This document shows, one piece after another, positions 17,285 to 28,587 of a DNA stretch of 64,000 nucleotides. Within the stretch, counting starts at the first letter, position 1. Every line of letters starts with the position of its first letter. A program made the position numbers and the translations under genes. The stretch is from contig NZ_JAJOMY010000001.1 of assembly GCF_024699945.1 (NCBI RefSeq), positions 2,418,001-2,482,000 on the forward strand, written 5' to 3'. Origin of the DNA: Phenylobacterium sp. J426 (GTDB taxonomy: Bacteria; Pseudomonadota; Alphaproteobacteria; Caulobacterales; Caulobacteraceae). The notes under the pieces were generated by a model, which worked only from the letters and a program-made list of their open reading frames with translations, made no database searches and was not told the DNA's origin.

Positions 17285-17737
17285 TTAGACTGTTTCCCGA
17301 CTACTCAGCAGCAAACTCTCCGCGACCTGCCTCGCAGCAGCAGGCGCCCAGGGAATATAGGCCGTGCGCGTCTTGCCGATGTTGCTTGTGATCCTCAGTG
17401 TCCCCCTGTCATTGCAGTCAACCTCACGAACGGAACCTAGGTTCAGGGCGACTGTTGTGACGCCATAGATTTTGACCTTCCCACCCACCATTTCTGCCAC
17501 CTTGCCCCCAATGGCGAAAAATCTTACGGCGGCGATGAGGGCCTGCAACACCATCGCTGGGACGAACAAAACAGCGCCGACTAGCCATGTAGTTCGTGCC
17601 GCATCTGGATTGTAACTCAGATGCCTGAAAATCGGCATGCAATAGAAGAAGAACGTAGCGAGCGCGATAACTGCGACGTACTTCGCCATGCCGCTCTTGT
17701 TTCCGTAGATGGTGTGCAAATCATCGCCCCCGCGCAT
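17285..17737 (-). CDS. Two-helix membrane protein of unknown function
   Basis: This 150-residue protein has two N-terminal transmembrane helices (YVAVIALATFFFYCMPIF and VGAVLFVPAMVLQALIAAV), then a soluble beta-rich part (KVKIYGVTTVALNLGSVREVDCNDRGTLRI) reminiscent of bacterial PH-like domains in small two-helix proteins. An internal ATG at 17689 (MAKYVAV) may be the true start because the first 16 residues are polar and neither site has a clear ribosome binding site. It belongs to the A+T-richer accessory island. Confidence 0.55.
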   Translation of the reverse strand: MRGGDDLHTIYGNKSGMAKYVAVIALATFFFYCMPIFRHLSYNPDAARTTWLVGAVLFVPAMVLQALIAAVRFFAIGGKVAEMVGGKVKIYGVTTVALNLGSVREVDCNDRGTLRITSNIGKTRTAYIPWAPAAARQVAESLLLSSRETV

Positions 17738-17902
17738 CTTGCAGGAAGGTATCTATCAGGTTCCGGCGCAGCTCGGCGATAGAGGCAACCAGTCCTTCGC
17801 CTAGCTGGTGATCCACGGCACTGAGGTTCAGCGGCAGGTCCGGCATCGCCGCACGCAACGAAAAGCTTGCATTTATGCCGCTTCCATGTTCTCTTTTTGT
17901 TC

Positions 17903-18470
17903 ATGTCCGATCCCGCGGAAATGGCCGAGCGGCACGCGCGCATCCTGGCGGAGCTCTCCGAGCTCGGCTTAGGCCTCGCGCGGGCGGCGGCGCGGGATGC
18001 TGAAAGCGCCGAGAGCCCTGAGGATCGGGCCCGGGCGGCGCTGGTGTTCCACCGGATCTCCGCTCCGTGCGCCAGAGCCTGGCGCTGGAGGCGAAGCTCG
18101 CCCGCGACGCCCAGCGCGAGGCGCGCGAAGCGGCCGCCCGCGCGGCGAGCGCGGAGCGCGAGCGGGTCCGCCATCGCGAGGCGCAGGTCCGCGACGGGGT
18201 CGAGGCGCTGATCTGGCGCGAGATCGAGGGCATGGACGCCGAGGAGCACGAGGCCTTCGAGGAGGACCTCATGGAGGCGACGTGGGCGGAGTCCGCGTCC
18301 GACACCTTCTTCACCGACGACCTCGCCGACCAGGTGGCCCGCGTGCTGGCCCGCCTGGGCTTCCAGGCCGGCGACGACGGCGTCGTGCGCCGCATCCCCG
18401 ACGACCAAAGGGCCCCCCACCAGCCTCCAGGCGCGCGCCCGCCTGGCAGGGCTCCGGCTGAGGTCCGCCG
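17903..18470 (+). CDS. Hypothetical helical protein, frameshifted at about 18061
   Basis: The first 52 residues (MSDPAEMAERHARILAELSELGLG...) run in one frame to HRIS. The continuation RSVRQSLALEAKLARDAQREAREA... lies in another frame. Adding one C after 18061 joins them, so a base appears to be missing from a short C run. The joined product is a charged helix with AERERVRHREAQVRDGVEALIWREIEGMDAEEHEAFEEDL, then a compact acidic end. The 3' end is uncertain, because the second frame stays open into the next small genes. No family name can be given. It lies upstream of alaS. Confidence 0.55.
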
Positions 18471-18613
18471 GCGGCTCGGCCTATTTCCCCCGCGCACCTG
18501 TCATCCGTACGGCGGCGTCCCCATATGCAAGGTCAGACGCCGTCGTCTCCTGTGCCGCGAGCCGCGCGGTCCGATCACGAGCCGACGTGGCGTCGCCTGG
18601 GACTGTCCCTGCC

Positions 18614-18709
18614 ATGTCCGTACTGTTCCTGCTCTCCGCGCTCGGCGTGGCGGCGGCGCTCGCCCTGCCCGCGGCGATGCGCGTCCTCGCGCCGGCCCGT
18701 CGCCGATGA
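18614..18709 (+). CDS. Tiny single-pass membrane protein, 31 aa
   Basis: The ORF encodes one hydrophobic helix (VLFLLSALGVAAALALPAAM) and a basic tail (APARRR), the pattern of an inside-positive membrane mini-protein. Its TGA overlaps the next ATG (ATGA at 18706-18709), which supports real translation. No ribosome binding site is obvious. Function unknown. Confidence 0.45.
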   Translation: MSVLFLLSALGVAAALALPAAMRVLAPARRR

Positions 18710-18912
18710 GCGGCGCCCCTCCCGTTTCCCCGCAAGCGCCCCCACCGCCGGACCTGGCCCGCGAGAACGCCTACCTCAAGCAGCGCGTGGCTCAGCTCGA
18801 GGGCGACGTGACCGACCTTTCCGCCGAGAACCAGCGGCTGCGCGAAGAGCGCGAGCGGCTGCACGCCCGACGCGCGGCCACGGCTCCGAACCCGCTGGGG
18901 GCCGGCCAATGA
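18706..18912 (+). CDS. Small coiled-coil protein, 68 aa
   Basis: A Pro-rich N-terminus (SPQAPPPPDL) precedes about 35 residues of heptad pattern (ENAYLKQRVAQLEGDVTDLS, then AENQRLREERERL), strongly predicting a coiled coil, and it ends in PNPLGAGQ. Both ends overlap neighbours by 4 nt (ATGA), so translation of the three tiny ORFs is coupled. It could act as an adaptor between membrane mini-proteins (speculative). Confidence 0.6.
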   Translation: MSGAPPVSPQAPPPPDLARENAYLKQRVAQLEGDVTDLSAENQRLREERERLHARRAATAPNPLGAGQ

Positions 18913-18998
18913 TGGGCGTTGTCGGCACGCTGCTGCTGATCCTGCCGATGGTCCTGCTGGCGCTCGGCCTGTTCTGGTTCCGCGGCCGTCGCGGCTGA
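18909..18998 (+). CDS. Tiny single-pass membrane protein, 29 aa
   Basis: The ORF begins at the ATG overlapping the preceding stop; an ATG three bases on is an alternative. It encodes one helix (LLLILPMVLLALGLFWF) ending in a basic RGRRG. Together with the 31- and 68-residue ORFs it forms a micro-operon directly before alaS. Function unknown. Confidence 0.5.
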   Translation: MMGVVGTLLLILPMVLLALGLFWFRGRRG

Positions 18999-19093
18999 CG
19001 GGCCAGGGAAGCGCCCCGCCTTCGCCCAGGGCGCGCTTCCCCTCAACCCCCGTCTTCGCGTAAACGGACCGCGCCCCCACATGTGGGGGCTGA

Positions 19094-21780
<2,687 letters not shown>

Positions 21781-21790
21781 ACGGCAAAAC

Positions 21791-21815
21791 GCCCGCCGCG
21801 GGGTCCGCGGCGGGC
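21791..21815. terminator. Hairpin between convergent alaS and icd
   Basis: GCCCGCCGCGG at 21791-21801 and CCGCGGCGGGC at 21805-21815 form a perfect 11-bp stem with a 3-nt loop. There is no T run on the plus strand, but the position between two convergent stops suggests a bidirectional transcription barrier. Confidence 0.55.
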
Positions 21816-21845
21816 GCTCTGAGTACCGCGTGAGGCGAGGGGGCC

Positions 21846-23060
21846 TTAAGCCGCCAGCGCCTTGTCCAGGTTCGCGGCCACCTTGTCGATGAAGCCCTCG
21901 GTGGTCAGCCACCCCTGGGTGTCGCCGACCAGCAGGGCCAGGTCCTTGGTCATCGAGCCGCTCTCGACGGTGTCGACGCAGACCTGCTCCAGGGTCTTGG
22001 CGAAGCGGGCCAGCTCCTCGTTGCCGTCCAGCTTGGCGCGGTGCTCCAGGCCCCGGGTCCAGGCGAAGATCGAGGCGATCGAGTTGGTCGAGGTGCTCTC
22101 GCCGCGCTGGTGCTGGCGGAAGTGGCGGGTGACGGTGCCGTGGGCGGCCTCGGCCTCCAGCGTCTTGCCGTCCGGCGTCACCAGGACCGAGGTCATCAGG
22201 CCCAGCGAGCCGAAGCCCTGGGCCACCTGGTCCGACTGCACGTCGCCGTCGTAGTTCTTGCACGCCCAGATGAAGGCGCCCGACCACTTCAGCGCCGAGG
22301 CGACCATGTCGTCGATCAGGCGGTGCTCGTAGACCAGGCCCGCGGCCTTGTACTGCTCGGCGTACTCGGCCTCGAAGATCTCGGCGAAGATGTCCTTGAA
22401 GCGCCCGTCATAGGCCTTGAGGATGGTGTTCTTCGTCGACAGATAGACCGGGTAGTTGCGGTTCAGGCCGTAGGCGAAGCAGGCGTGGGCGAACTCGCGG
22501 ATCGACGAGTCGAGGTTGTACATGCCCATGGCGACGCCGCCGCCCGGGAAGTCGAACACGTCGTGCTCGATCTTCTGGCCGTCCTCGCCTTCCCAGCTGA
22601 TCTTCAGCTTGCCCTTGCCGGGCACCACGAAGTCGGTGGCCTTGTACTGGTCGCCGAAGGCGTGACGGCCCACGATGATCGGCTGCGTCCAGCCGGGGAT
22701 CAGGCGCGGAACGTTCTTGCAGATGATCGGCTCGCGGAAGACGACGCCGCCCAGGATGTTGCGGATGGTGCCGTTCGGCGACTTCCACATCTTCTTGAGC
22801 TTGAACTCTTCGACACGGGCCTCGTCCGGCGTGATCGTCGCGCACTTGATGCCGACGCCGTACTTCTTGATCGCCTCGGCCGCCTCGATGGTGACCTTGT
22901 CCTCGGTGGCGTCGCGGTGCTCGACGCCCAGGTCGTAGTACTCGATCGGCAGGTCGAGGTACGGGAAGATCAGCTTGTCCTTGATCAGCTTCCAGATGAT
23001 GCGGGTCATCTCGTCCCCGTCGAGGTCGACGACAGGGTTGGCGACTTTGATCTTGGCCAT
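21846..23060 (-). CDS. icd: NADP-dependent isocitrate dehydrogenase, homodimeric eukaryotic-like type
   Basis: This 404-residue enzyme converts isocitrate to 2-oxoglutarate with NADPH formation in the TCA cycle. It begins [21 protein letters not shown], the signature start of the eukaryotic-type cytosolic/mitochondrial IDH group. Catalytic and metal-binding elements include [12 protein letters not shown], the Tyr/Lys region of [19 protein letters not shown], the Asp pair in RLIDDMVA, and the cofactor segment [15 protein letters not shown]. The start at 23060 follows GGGGGA-type ribosome binding sequence; the longer frame is rejected. It is convergent with alaS. Confidence 0.96.
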   Translation of the reverse strand: MAKIKVANPVVDLDGDEMTRIIWKLIKDKLIFPYLDLPIEYYDLGVEHRDATEDKVTIEAAEAIKKYGVGIKCATITPDEARVEEFKLKKMWKSPNGTIRNILGGVVFREPIICKNVPRLIPGWTQPIIVGRHAFGDQYKATDFVVPGKGKLKISWEGEDGQKIEHDVFDFPGGGVAMGMYNLDSSIREFAHACFAYGLNRNYPVYLSTKNTILKAYDGRFKDIFAEIFEAEYAEQYKAAGLVYEHRLIDDMVASALKWSGAFIWACKNYDGDVQSDQVAQGFGSLGLMTSVLVTPDGKTLEAEAAHGTVTRHFRQHQRGESTSTNSIASIFAWTRGLEHRAKLDGNEELARFAKTLEQVCVDTVESGSMTKDLALLVGDTQGWLTTEGFIDKVAANLDKALAA

Positions 23061-23145
23061 GAGGGGGAGGCGCTCCGGACGGTAATTCGAGTGTCGGGGC
23101 CGTATAGCCGCCTCACGCAGCGACCGCAAAGGCCGAAGCCGCGAC

Positions 23146-24168
23146 TTAACCGACGCTTGATCGAGCCAGCGCCGCGACGTCGGCCAGCAGTTTCGCCCGG
23201 GCCTGTTCGTCGAGCCTCAGCCCCGAGGCGAAGATCGTCAGCGCATAGGCGCGCCGCTCGGGCAGGGTGAACACGCCCACGTCCACCAGCGCCGGGGTGA
23301 TGCCCAGGTCCGGCCGGGCCGTCGAGATCAGGTGGGCCCGGCCCTCGCCCCGCCGGATCATCCGGATGAGCTCACGCCCGGCGGCCCGCGAGACGAGCTC
23401 GCCGCCACCCAGCTTGCCCAGGAACTCCAGCATGCCCACCGGCGTGGCGGTGTCGCGCGGATCGGCGACGTAGCGCTGCAGGGCCGCCAGCCGCGCCGGC
23501 TGCGGCGCCTTGGCCAGCGCCTGTTGGAAGACGGCCTCGGTCCGCCACTCCGGCCGGAACGACGGCAGGCCGTGCCGCTCCACCATCACCTCGCGGGCGT
23601 AGCGGTCGACCCGTACGCCCCGCGCGCGCTTGGCGTCCAGCCAGGCGGTGACCGCGCCGGGACCGCCGATCCGCTTCATCAGGACGTCGGCCGCGGTGCT
23701 GTCGCCCGCCACCGCGGCGGTCATCAGCTCGCCCAGGGTGAAATCGCGCCGCGCCGGCCAGGCCTCGGCGATCGCAGAAGGAGGCGGCGACAGCTGCTGC
23801 GCCTCCAGAACCGTCCGCTCGTCCAGCGACAGGCGCCCGGCCTCCGCCTCGGCGGTGACCGCCGCCGCCAGGGGCAGCACGAACGCGCCGGCCATCGGGA
23901 ACGGACGCTCGCCCTCGAAGCTGAAGTGCTCGCCGCTCTCCAGATTGGTCAGCCCGACGCCCAGCGCCCCGGGGGCGATCCGTTCGGCGATCTCCGCCAC
24001 GCCGGTGTTCAGCCGGTCCATGTCGAGCCTCGGCGTCCGCGAGGCCGTCAGCGGCTGGTCCTGGCAGCCGCCAGCCCCGAGGACGAGCCCCAGCGCGGCG
24101 CCCCCGGCCAGCACGGTGCGCCGGCTGAGGGTTGCGTTCGCGCGGGATGGCTTCTCTAAACGCGGCAT
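23146..24168 (-). CDS. Class A beta-lactamase-like lipoprotein with lost catalytic residues
   Basis: This 340-residue protein has a twin-arginine-like [13 protein letters not shown] leader and a lipobox ending GAGGC near residue 34. It keeps the class A beta-lactamase framework, including DPRDTATP and KRIGGPG, but aligned catalytic motifs are missing. The expected Ser-x-x-Lys reads G-A-F-V in [18 protein letters not shown] reads GDS in [12 protein letters not shown], and no Lys-Thr/Ser-Gly triad is found in [12 protein letters not shown]. It is therefore unlikely to hydrolyse beta-lactams and may bind peptidoglycan-derived ligands (inference). Its ATG overlaps that of the divergent methyltransferase in CATG. 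Confidence 0.8.
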   Translation of the reverse strand: MPRLEKPSRANATLSRRTVLAGGAALGLVLGAGGCQDQPLTASRTPRLDMDRLNTGVAEIAERIAPGALGVGLTNLESGEHFSFEGERPFPMAGAFVLPLAAAVTAEAEAGRLSLDERTVLEAQQLSPPPSAIAEAWPARRDFTLGELMTAAVAGDSTAADVLMKRIGGPGAVTAWLDAKRARGVRVDRYAREVMVERHGLPSFRPEWRTEAVFQQALAKAPQPARLAALQRYVADPRDTATPVGMLEFLGKLGGGELVSRAAGRELIRMIRRGEGRAHLISTARPDLGITPALVDVGVFTLPERRAYALTIFASGLRLDEQARAKLLADVAALARSSVG

Positions 24169-24952
24169 GTCCGAAGCTTCGCCTACTGTTCCTGTCGTCA
24201 TCCTGAACGCGCCACAGCTCGCGGAGAACATCGGCAGCGTGGCGCGCGTCATGGCCAACTTCGGCCTCTCCGAGCTGCGGCTGGTGAATCCGCGCGACGG
24301 CTGGCCCCAGGAACGCGCCTGGGCTTCGGCCTCCGGCGCCGACTGGCCGCTGAACGGCGCGCGCGTGTTCGACAGCGTCGCAGACGCCATCGCCGACCTG
24401 ACGCTGGTGTTCGCAACGACCGCCCGCCCGCGCGAGCTGACCCTGCCGGTGATCACGCCCCGCCAGGGCGCGGCCGAGCTGCGCCAGGCCGCTGGCGAGG
24501 GCCAGCGCACAGGCCTGCTGTTTGGCGGCGAACGCGCCGGCCTCGAGACCCAGGACATCGCGCTGTGCCAGGCGGTGGTGACCATCCCGATCGACCCGCG
24601 CTTCCGGTCGCTGAACCTCGCCCAGGCCGTCGCCATCAACGCCTACGAGTGGCAGGCCAGCGCCGCCGATCGCCCGCCGACCAACTTCCGCCAAGGCCCA
24701 GGTCCGGCCACTGGCGAGGCGCTTCTTGGCCTTTACGAGCACCTCGAACGCGAGTTGGAGGCCTCGGGCTTCTTCCACCCTCCCGAGAAGACTCCCAACA
24801 TGATCCAGAACCTGCGCTCGGCGCTCGGGAAGGCGCGCTTCACCGACCAGGAGGTCCGCACGCTGCGCGGCGTCGTCACCGCGCTCAGTCGCGGCCGCGG
24901 CAAGGTGCTGGAGAAGATCGCCCGCAAGAAGGAGAACGACGGCGGCGACTAG
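24167..24952 (+). CDS. TrmJ/SpoU-type tRNA methyltransferase
   Basis: This 261-residue SPOUT methyltransferase has the three SpoU motifs: NAPQLAENIGSVARVMANFG (motif 1), LLFGGERAGLE (motif 2), and IPIDPRFRSLNLAQAVAINAYEW (motif 3, forming the trefoil knot that binds S-adenosylmethionine). A C-terminal helical extension (FFHPPEKTPNMIQNLRSALGKARFTDQEVRTLRGVVTAL) matches TrmJ, which methylates the 2'-O of position 32 in tRNA. The start is at the CATG shared with the divergent lipoprotein gene, and its TAG stop shares CTAG with the convergent FkbM gene. The exact target position is not proven. Confidence 0.85.
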   Translation: MSEASPTVPVVILNAPQLAENIGSVARVMANFGLSELRLVNPRDGWPQERAWASASGADWPLNGARVFDSVADAIADLTLVFATTARPRELTLPVITPRQGAAELRQAAGEGQRTGLLFGGERAGLETQDIALCQAVVTIPIDPRFRSLNLAQAVAINAYEWQASAADRPPTNFRQGPGPATGEALLGLYEHLERELEASGFFHPPEKTPNMIQNLRSALGKARFTDQEVRTLRGVVTALSRGRGKVLEKIARKKENDGGD

Positions 24953-25641
24953 CCTGCCTTCGGTCTCAGGATCACGTTCTGGGTCAGCGTGTACTGCCGG
25001 AAGGCGTGGGCCACTTCATAGCCGTGCTCTTCGATCCAGGCGAAGACCGCATCGCGGTTCGCCGTGTCGATCTCGAGGAAGATTGTCGGACGGTTGGCGG
25101 CCAGAGTCCGCTTGAGGCCGTTCAGCACGCCCAGCTCGTGGCCCTCGACGTCGATCTTGATGAAGTCGATCTTGCGGTCGGCGAACAGCTCGTCGCCGAC
25201 CACCAGGCGCAGCCGGCCGTCTTCCTGCTCCACCATCCGGGCGGCGCCCAGGTTGTTGCGCGGGAACTGGGCCACGACCTGGCGGGGCGCATCGGACAGG
25301 CCGACGCCCACGTGCTGGGTGTTCACGACGAGGTAGTTGAGCGCCAGATTGGCCCGGAGCAGCGGGATGGCCTCTGGGTTCGGCTCGACTACGATCACCT
25401 CGCCCGGCTGGCAGTACAGCGCCACGTAGATGGCATGGTTGCCGACGTTGGCGCCCACGTCCAGGAACACGTCGCCCGGCCTCAGATAGCCCTCGATGAC
25501 CGAGAGGGTGTCGGCCTCGTAGAAGTTGCCGTTCAGATGGAAGTTCTGCACGGCGTCGGCCATGTTCTTGACGAAGAACCGCACCTGTCGGCCGCGGTGG
25601 GAGAACTCGGTCAGGACGCCGGGAACGTGGGTGATCGACAT
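24949..25641 (-). CDS. FkbM family SAM-dependent methyltransferase
   Basis: This 230-residue protein carries the SAM-binding motif VFLDVGANVGNHAIYVA near residue 60, an acidic end of strand 2 in VIVVEPNPEAIPLLRAN, and the FkbM signature FIKIDVEGHELGVLNGLKRTL near 160, followed by FLEID. FkbM enzymes methylate hydroxyls of sugars or secondary metabolites. No glycosyltransferase cluster is adjacent, so the substrate is unknown. The start at 25641 is the only ATG that gives the conserved N-terminus. Confidence 0.85.
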   Translation of the reverse strand: MSITHVPGVLTEFSHRGRQVRFFVKNMADAVQNFHLNGNFYEADTLSVIEGYLRPGDVFLDVGANVGNHAIYVALYCQPGEVIVVEPNPEAIPLLRANLALNYLVVNTQHVGVGLSDAPRQVVAQFPRNNLGAARMVEQEDGRLRLVVGDELFADRKIDFIKIDVEGHELGVLNGLKRTLAANRPTIFLEIDTANRDAVFAWIEEHGYEVAHAFRQYTLTQNVILRPKAG

Positions 25642-25758
25642 GGCTCGCCTTTGCCATGAAATGCGCGGCCGTGAAACGCGGCGCGGGACGGCTTGCGAGA
25701 CACGGATGACAACGCCCGCGCCAGCAGGCTTGATGGCGGCAAGACAGGGGGAACGTCG

Positions 25759-27099
25759 ATGAACCGCAGACAGCTCGTGCTTGCCGCCGCGGCCATGGGG
25801 CTGGCGCCGGCCGCCGCCGCCCAGACGGTTGCAAGTCCGCTCCGCGCCGCTGCCCGCGAGGCCTGGCTCTACGGCCTGCCGCTGATCGAGATGGCCGGCA
25901 CACGGGCGCGGGCGTTCGCGACCCTCAACCCCGGCGCCAATCGTTTCGCCCATGCCCGCCGGCTGGCGGGCCCGGAGAGCCGCGCCGTCACGGCGCCCAA
26001 CAACGACACGCTCTATTCCAGCGCCTGGCTCGACCTCACCCAGGGGCCGGTGACGCTGACCATCCCGCCCACCGGCGACCGCTACATCTCGGTGGCGGCC
26101 ATGAACATGTTCACGGACAATGACGCGGTGATCGGTACGCGCACGACCGGCGGGAACGGCGGCCGTTTCATCCTGGTCGGACCGGGCCAGGCCGGCGGCG
26201 GCCCCGGCGTCGTGCGTATCGCCACGCCACACGCCTGGCTGCTGGCCCGGACGCTGGTCGACGGCGAGGCCGACCTGCCTGCGGTCCACAAGGTGCAGGA
26301 CGGGCTGATCCTCGAAGGTCCGACAGGCGCGGGGCTCATCGCCGCGTGGCCCAAAGTTCCCGGCCGCCAGGCCCCGGCGCTCGACTATCTCGAAGGCGTC
26401 GCCGCCATGCTCAAGGCCGACCCGCCGTCGGTCACGGACGGCGCCTTCTTCGCTCGGGTCGCCGCCTTGGGGCTCACCCCGCGGGGCGATTTCGACCGCG
26501 CGCGGTTCTCGGCCGCCGAGGTGGCCGAGATCGAAGCCGGCGTCGCCGACGCCAAGGCCGCCCTGCGCAGCGCGGGGCCCATCGGGGCGGGCGCCGGCCG
26601 GGTGGTCGACGGCTGGACCTATCCGCCCAACACCCTGGGCTTCTACAATCAGGCATACGCCTTCCGCGCCGCTGTGGCGCTCGGCGGCCTTGCCGCGCTT
26701 CCGCCCGCCGAGGCCATGTACATGCACCCCGAGGGCGACAGCGGCCGGATGTTCACCGGCGCTGGGCCCTATCGCCTCCACTTCCCTGCCGGCAAGCTGC
26801 CCCCGGTGGACGGCTTCTGGTCGCTGACGATGTACGAGGGTACGCCCGAGGGGCAGTTCTTCCTCGTGGAGAACGAGGCCAGGCGCTATGCCATCGGCGA
26901 CCGCACGCCGGGTCTCGCCCGGAACCGGGATGGCTCGCTCGACATCTGGATCGCCCGCGCCAACCCCGGGGGCGCTCGCGCAGCCAACTGGCTGCCGGCG
27001 CCGAAGTCCGGGCCCTTCACCATGAGTCTGCGCGCCTACCTCCCCCGACAGGAGCTGCTGGACGGCCGCTGGCGCGTGCCGCGGATTGTGAAGGCCTGA
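25759..27099 (+). CDS. Secreted DUF1254/DUF1214 domain protein
   Basis: The ATG at 25759 follows AGGGGGAA and opens a signal peptide ending AAAQT. The 446-residue product has an N-terminal DUF1254 region (REAWLYGLPLIEM, then APNNDTLYSSAWLDLTQGPVTLTIPPTGDRYISVAAMNMF) and a C-terminal DUF1214 region (GFYNQAYAFRAAVALGGL, GPYRLHFPAGKLPPVDGFWSLTMYE, then WLPAPKSGPFTMSLRAYLP). Such proteins are common in soil and aquatic proteobacteria and are exported; the biochemical role is unknown. The domain calls are firm. Confidence 0.85.
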   Translation: MNRRQLVLAAAAMGLAPAAAAQTVASPLRAAAREAWLYGLPLIEMAGTRARAFATLNPGANRFAHARRLAGPESRAVTAPNNDTLYSSAWLDLTQGPVTLTIPPTGDRYISVAAMNMFTDNDAVIGTRTTGGNGGRFILVGPGQAGGGPGVVRIATPHAWLLARTLVDGEADLPAVHKVQDGLILEGPTGAGLIAAWPKVPGRQAPALDYLEGVAAMLKADPPSVTDGAFFARVAALGLTPRGDFDRARFSAAEVAEIEAGVADAKAALRSAGPIGAGAGRVVDGWTYPPNTLGFYNQAYAFRAAVALGGLAALPPAEAMYMHPEGDSGRMFTGAGPYRLHFPAGKLPPVDGFWSLTMYEGTPEGQFFLVENEARRYAIGDRTPGLARNRDGSLDIWIARANPGGARAANWLPAPKSGPFTMSLRAYLPRQELLDGRWRVPRIVKA

Positions 27100-27126
27100 G
27101 GGCTGAGGACGCGGACGGGAGTTTTC

Positions 27127-27155
27127 TTGACTCTCCGCGCCTCGCTCGGCATATC
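27127..27155 (+). promoter_or_regulatory. Predicted sigma-70 promoter of rpsD
   Basis: TTGACT at 27127-27132 and CATATC at 27150-27155 are separated by exactly 17 bp, 127 bp upstream of the rpsD start codon. The leader between them and the gene contains GGAGGAG at about 27249, a possible alternative ribosome binding site. Confidence 0.5.
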
Positions 27156-27281
27156 CGCGCCTCTTCCGCCGCCGGGCCTGCCCGGACGGTCGGCAAGTCT
27201 ATGACGGATTGATGCGAAGCCGCCGTTGAGATCGCGCCTCCAATGAGGGAGGAGCCGGCCCGCGTCGACAGAGAGTGGAAT

Positions 27282-27899
27282 ATGTCCAAGCGCCATAGCG
27301 CCAAGTACAAACTCGACCGCCGGATGGGCGAAAACGTCTGGGGTCGTCCGAAGTCGCCGATCAACACCCGCGCCTACGGCCCCGGCCAGCACGGCCAGCG
27401 CCGCAAGAGCAAGGTCTCGGATTTCGGCCTGCAGCTGCGCGCCAAGCAGAAGCTGAAGGGCTACTACGGCAACATCACCGAGAAGCAGTTCGTCCGCATC
27501 TATACGGAAGCTGCGCGCCGCAAGGGCAACACCTCGGAGAACCTGATCGCGCTGCTGGAGTCGCGCCTGGATGCGGTCGTCTACCGCTCCAAGTTCGTCC
27601 CCACTCCGTTCGCCGCCCGTCAGTTCGTCAACCACGGCCACGTCCTGGTGAACGGCAAGCGCGTGAACATCGCCTCCTATCGCGTGAAGCCGGGCGACGT
27701 CGTCTCGGTCCGCGAGCGTTCGCGCAACATGGCCCTCGTGCTCGAGGCCCTGCAGTCGGGCGAGCGTGACACCCCCGACTACATCACCGTGGACGTGAAG
27801 GGCATGAGCGCCACCTTCGTCCGCGCGCCGGAACTGGCCGAAGTGCCGTACCCGGTGAAGATGGAGCCGAACCTGGTCGTCGAATTCTACGCGTCGTAA
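27282..27899 (+). CDS. rpsD: 30S ribosomal protein S4
   Basis: This 205-residue protein nucleates 30S assembly by binding 16S rRNA. It has the N-terminal [21 protein letters not shown] typical of alphaproteobacteria, the [16 protein letters not shown] region, and the S4 RNA-binding domain ([48 protein letters not shown]). It ends LVVEFYAS as usual. The start at 27282 gives the family N-terminus; the in-frame ATG at 27243 is rejected. It is monocistronic with a clear terminator, as often seen in Caulobacterales. Confidence 0.98.
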   Translation: MSKRHSAKYKLDRRMGENVWGRPKSPINTRAYGPGQHGQRRKSKVSDFGLQLRAKQKLKGYYGNITEKQFVRIYTEAARRKGNTSENLIALLESRLDAVVYRSKFVPTPFAARQFVNHGHVLVNGKRVNIASYRVKPGDVVSVRERSRNMALVLEALQSGERDTPDYITVDVKGMSATFVRAPELAEVPYPVKMEPNLVVEFYAS

Positions 27900-27927
27900 G
27901 ACGCTGACCCGTTCGGAAAAGCTTGCG

Positions 27928-27957
27928 AAGGCCCCGGAGCGATCCGGGGCCTTTTGC
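27928..27957 (+). terminator. Rho-independent terminator of rpsD
   Basis: AAGGCCCCGG at 27928-27937 and CCGGGGCCTT at 27944-27953 form a perfect 10-bp stem with loop AGCGAT, followed by TTTTGCT. It begins 29 bp after the rpsD stop. Confidence 0.92.
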
Positions 27958-27969
27958 TATGGTGGCCCG

Positions 27970-28587
27970 ATGAACCGACGATGGGTGCTGCTGGGACTGC
28001 TGGGCGTGGCGGCCTGCGCGACGACGCCAACTCGCCTGCCGCCGCCACGACTGCTCACCCCGGCCGGCGCCACGCTGCCGGAACTGGAGCCGCTGCATCT
28101 CGCCTGGCCCACGGAAGAGGGACTGATCATCCGGGTCGCCTCGAAGGGCTGCACGGCCAAGGCCGACATGCGCTTCTACCTGGAGCGGCCGACCGGCGGC
28201 GGGCCCGCCCGGCTGGCGTTCGGCCGCGCCAGGGTCGACGCGTGCCGCATTCCGCCCGGGTCTGCGGCCGGCCAGGTCGATCTCGCCTTCACCTGGAGCG
28301 AGCTCGGATTGCCGCCCGGGTCGCAGGTGGTGTTGCTCAATCCGCTCATGATTGCGCCGGGGGCCCGAGCCGCAACGCCTCGACAGGCTCGCCGTGGTCG
28401 GTATCGTGAGGACGATGCAACCCTGGGTGATCGTCTCCATGTTCTGGGCCGTTCGGCTGCGACTGATCTGCGGCGCGTTTCTGGCGGCGGGCTTCCTGGC
28501 CGCTGGCCCGGCCAAGGCCGACTGGTATCGGGCCGAGACCGACCGGTTCGTCGTCTATGGCGAGGGCCGCGAGGCGAAGGTCCGTGA
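27970..28587 (+). CDS. Small lipoprotein, C-terminal end uncertain
   Basis: The N-terminus MNRRWVLLGLLGVAACATTP carries a lipobox VAAC with Cys16. The credible domain runs to about residue 130 (ESKGCTAKADMRF-like strands, two further Cys, ending near GSQVVLLNPLMIAPG). After that the open frame continues to 28587 with a sequence that is a shadow of the next gene. One added G in the run at 28359-28363 would end the protein at about 28409 instead, so a frameshift is possible. Function unknown. Confidence 0.5.
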   Translation: MNRRWVLLGLLGVAACATTPTRLPPPRLLTPAGATLPELEPLHLAWPTEEGLIIRVASKGCTAKADMRFYLERPTGGGPARLAFGRARVDACRIPPGSAAGQVDLAFTWSELGLPPGSQVVLLNPLMIAPGARAATPRQARRGRYREDDATLGDRLHVLGRSAATDLRRVSGGGLPGRWPGQGRLVSGRDRPVRRLWRGPRGEGP

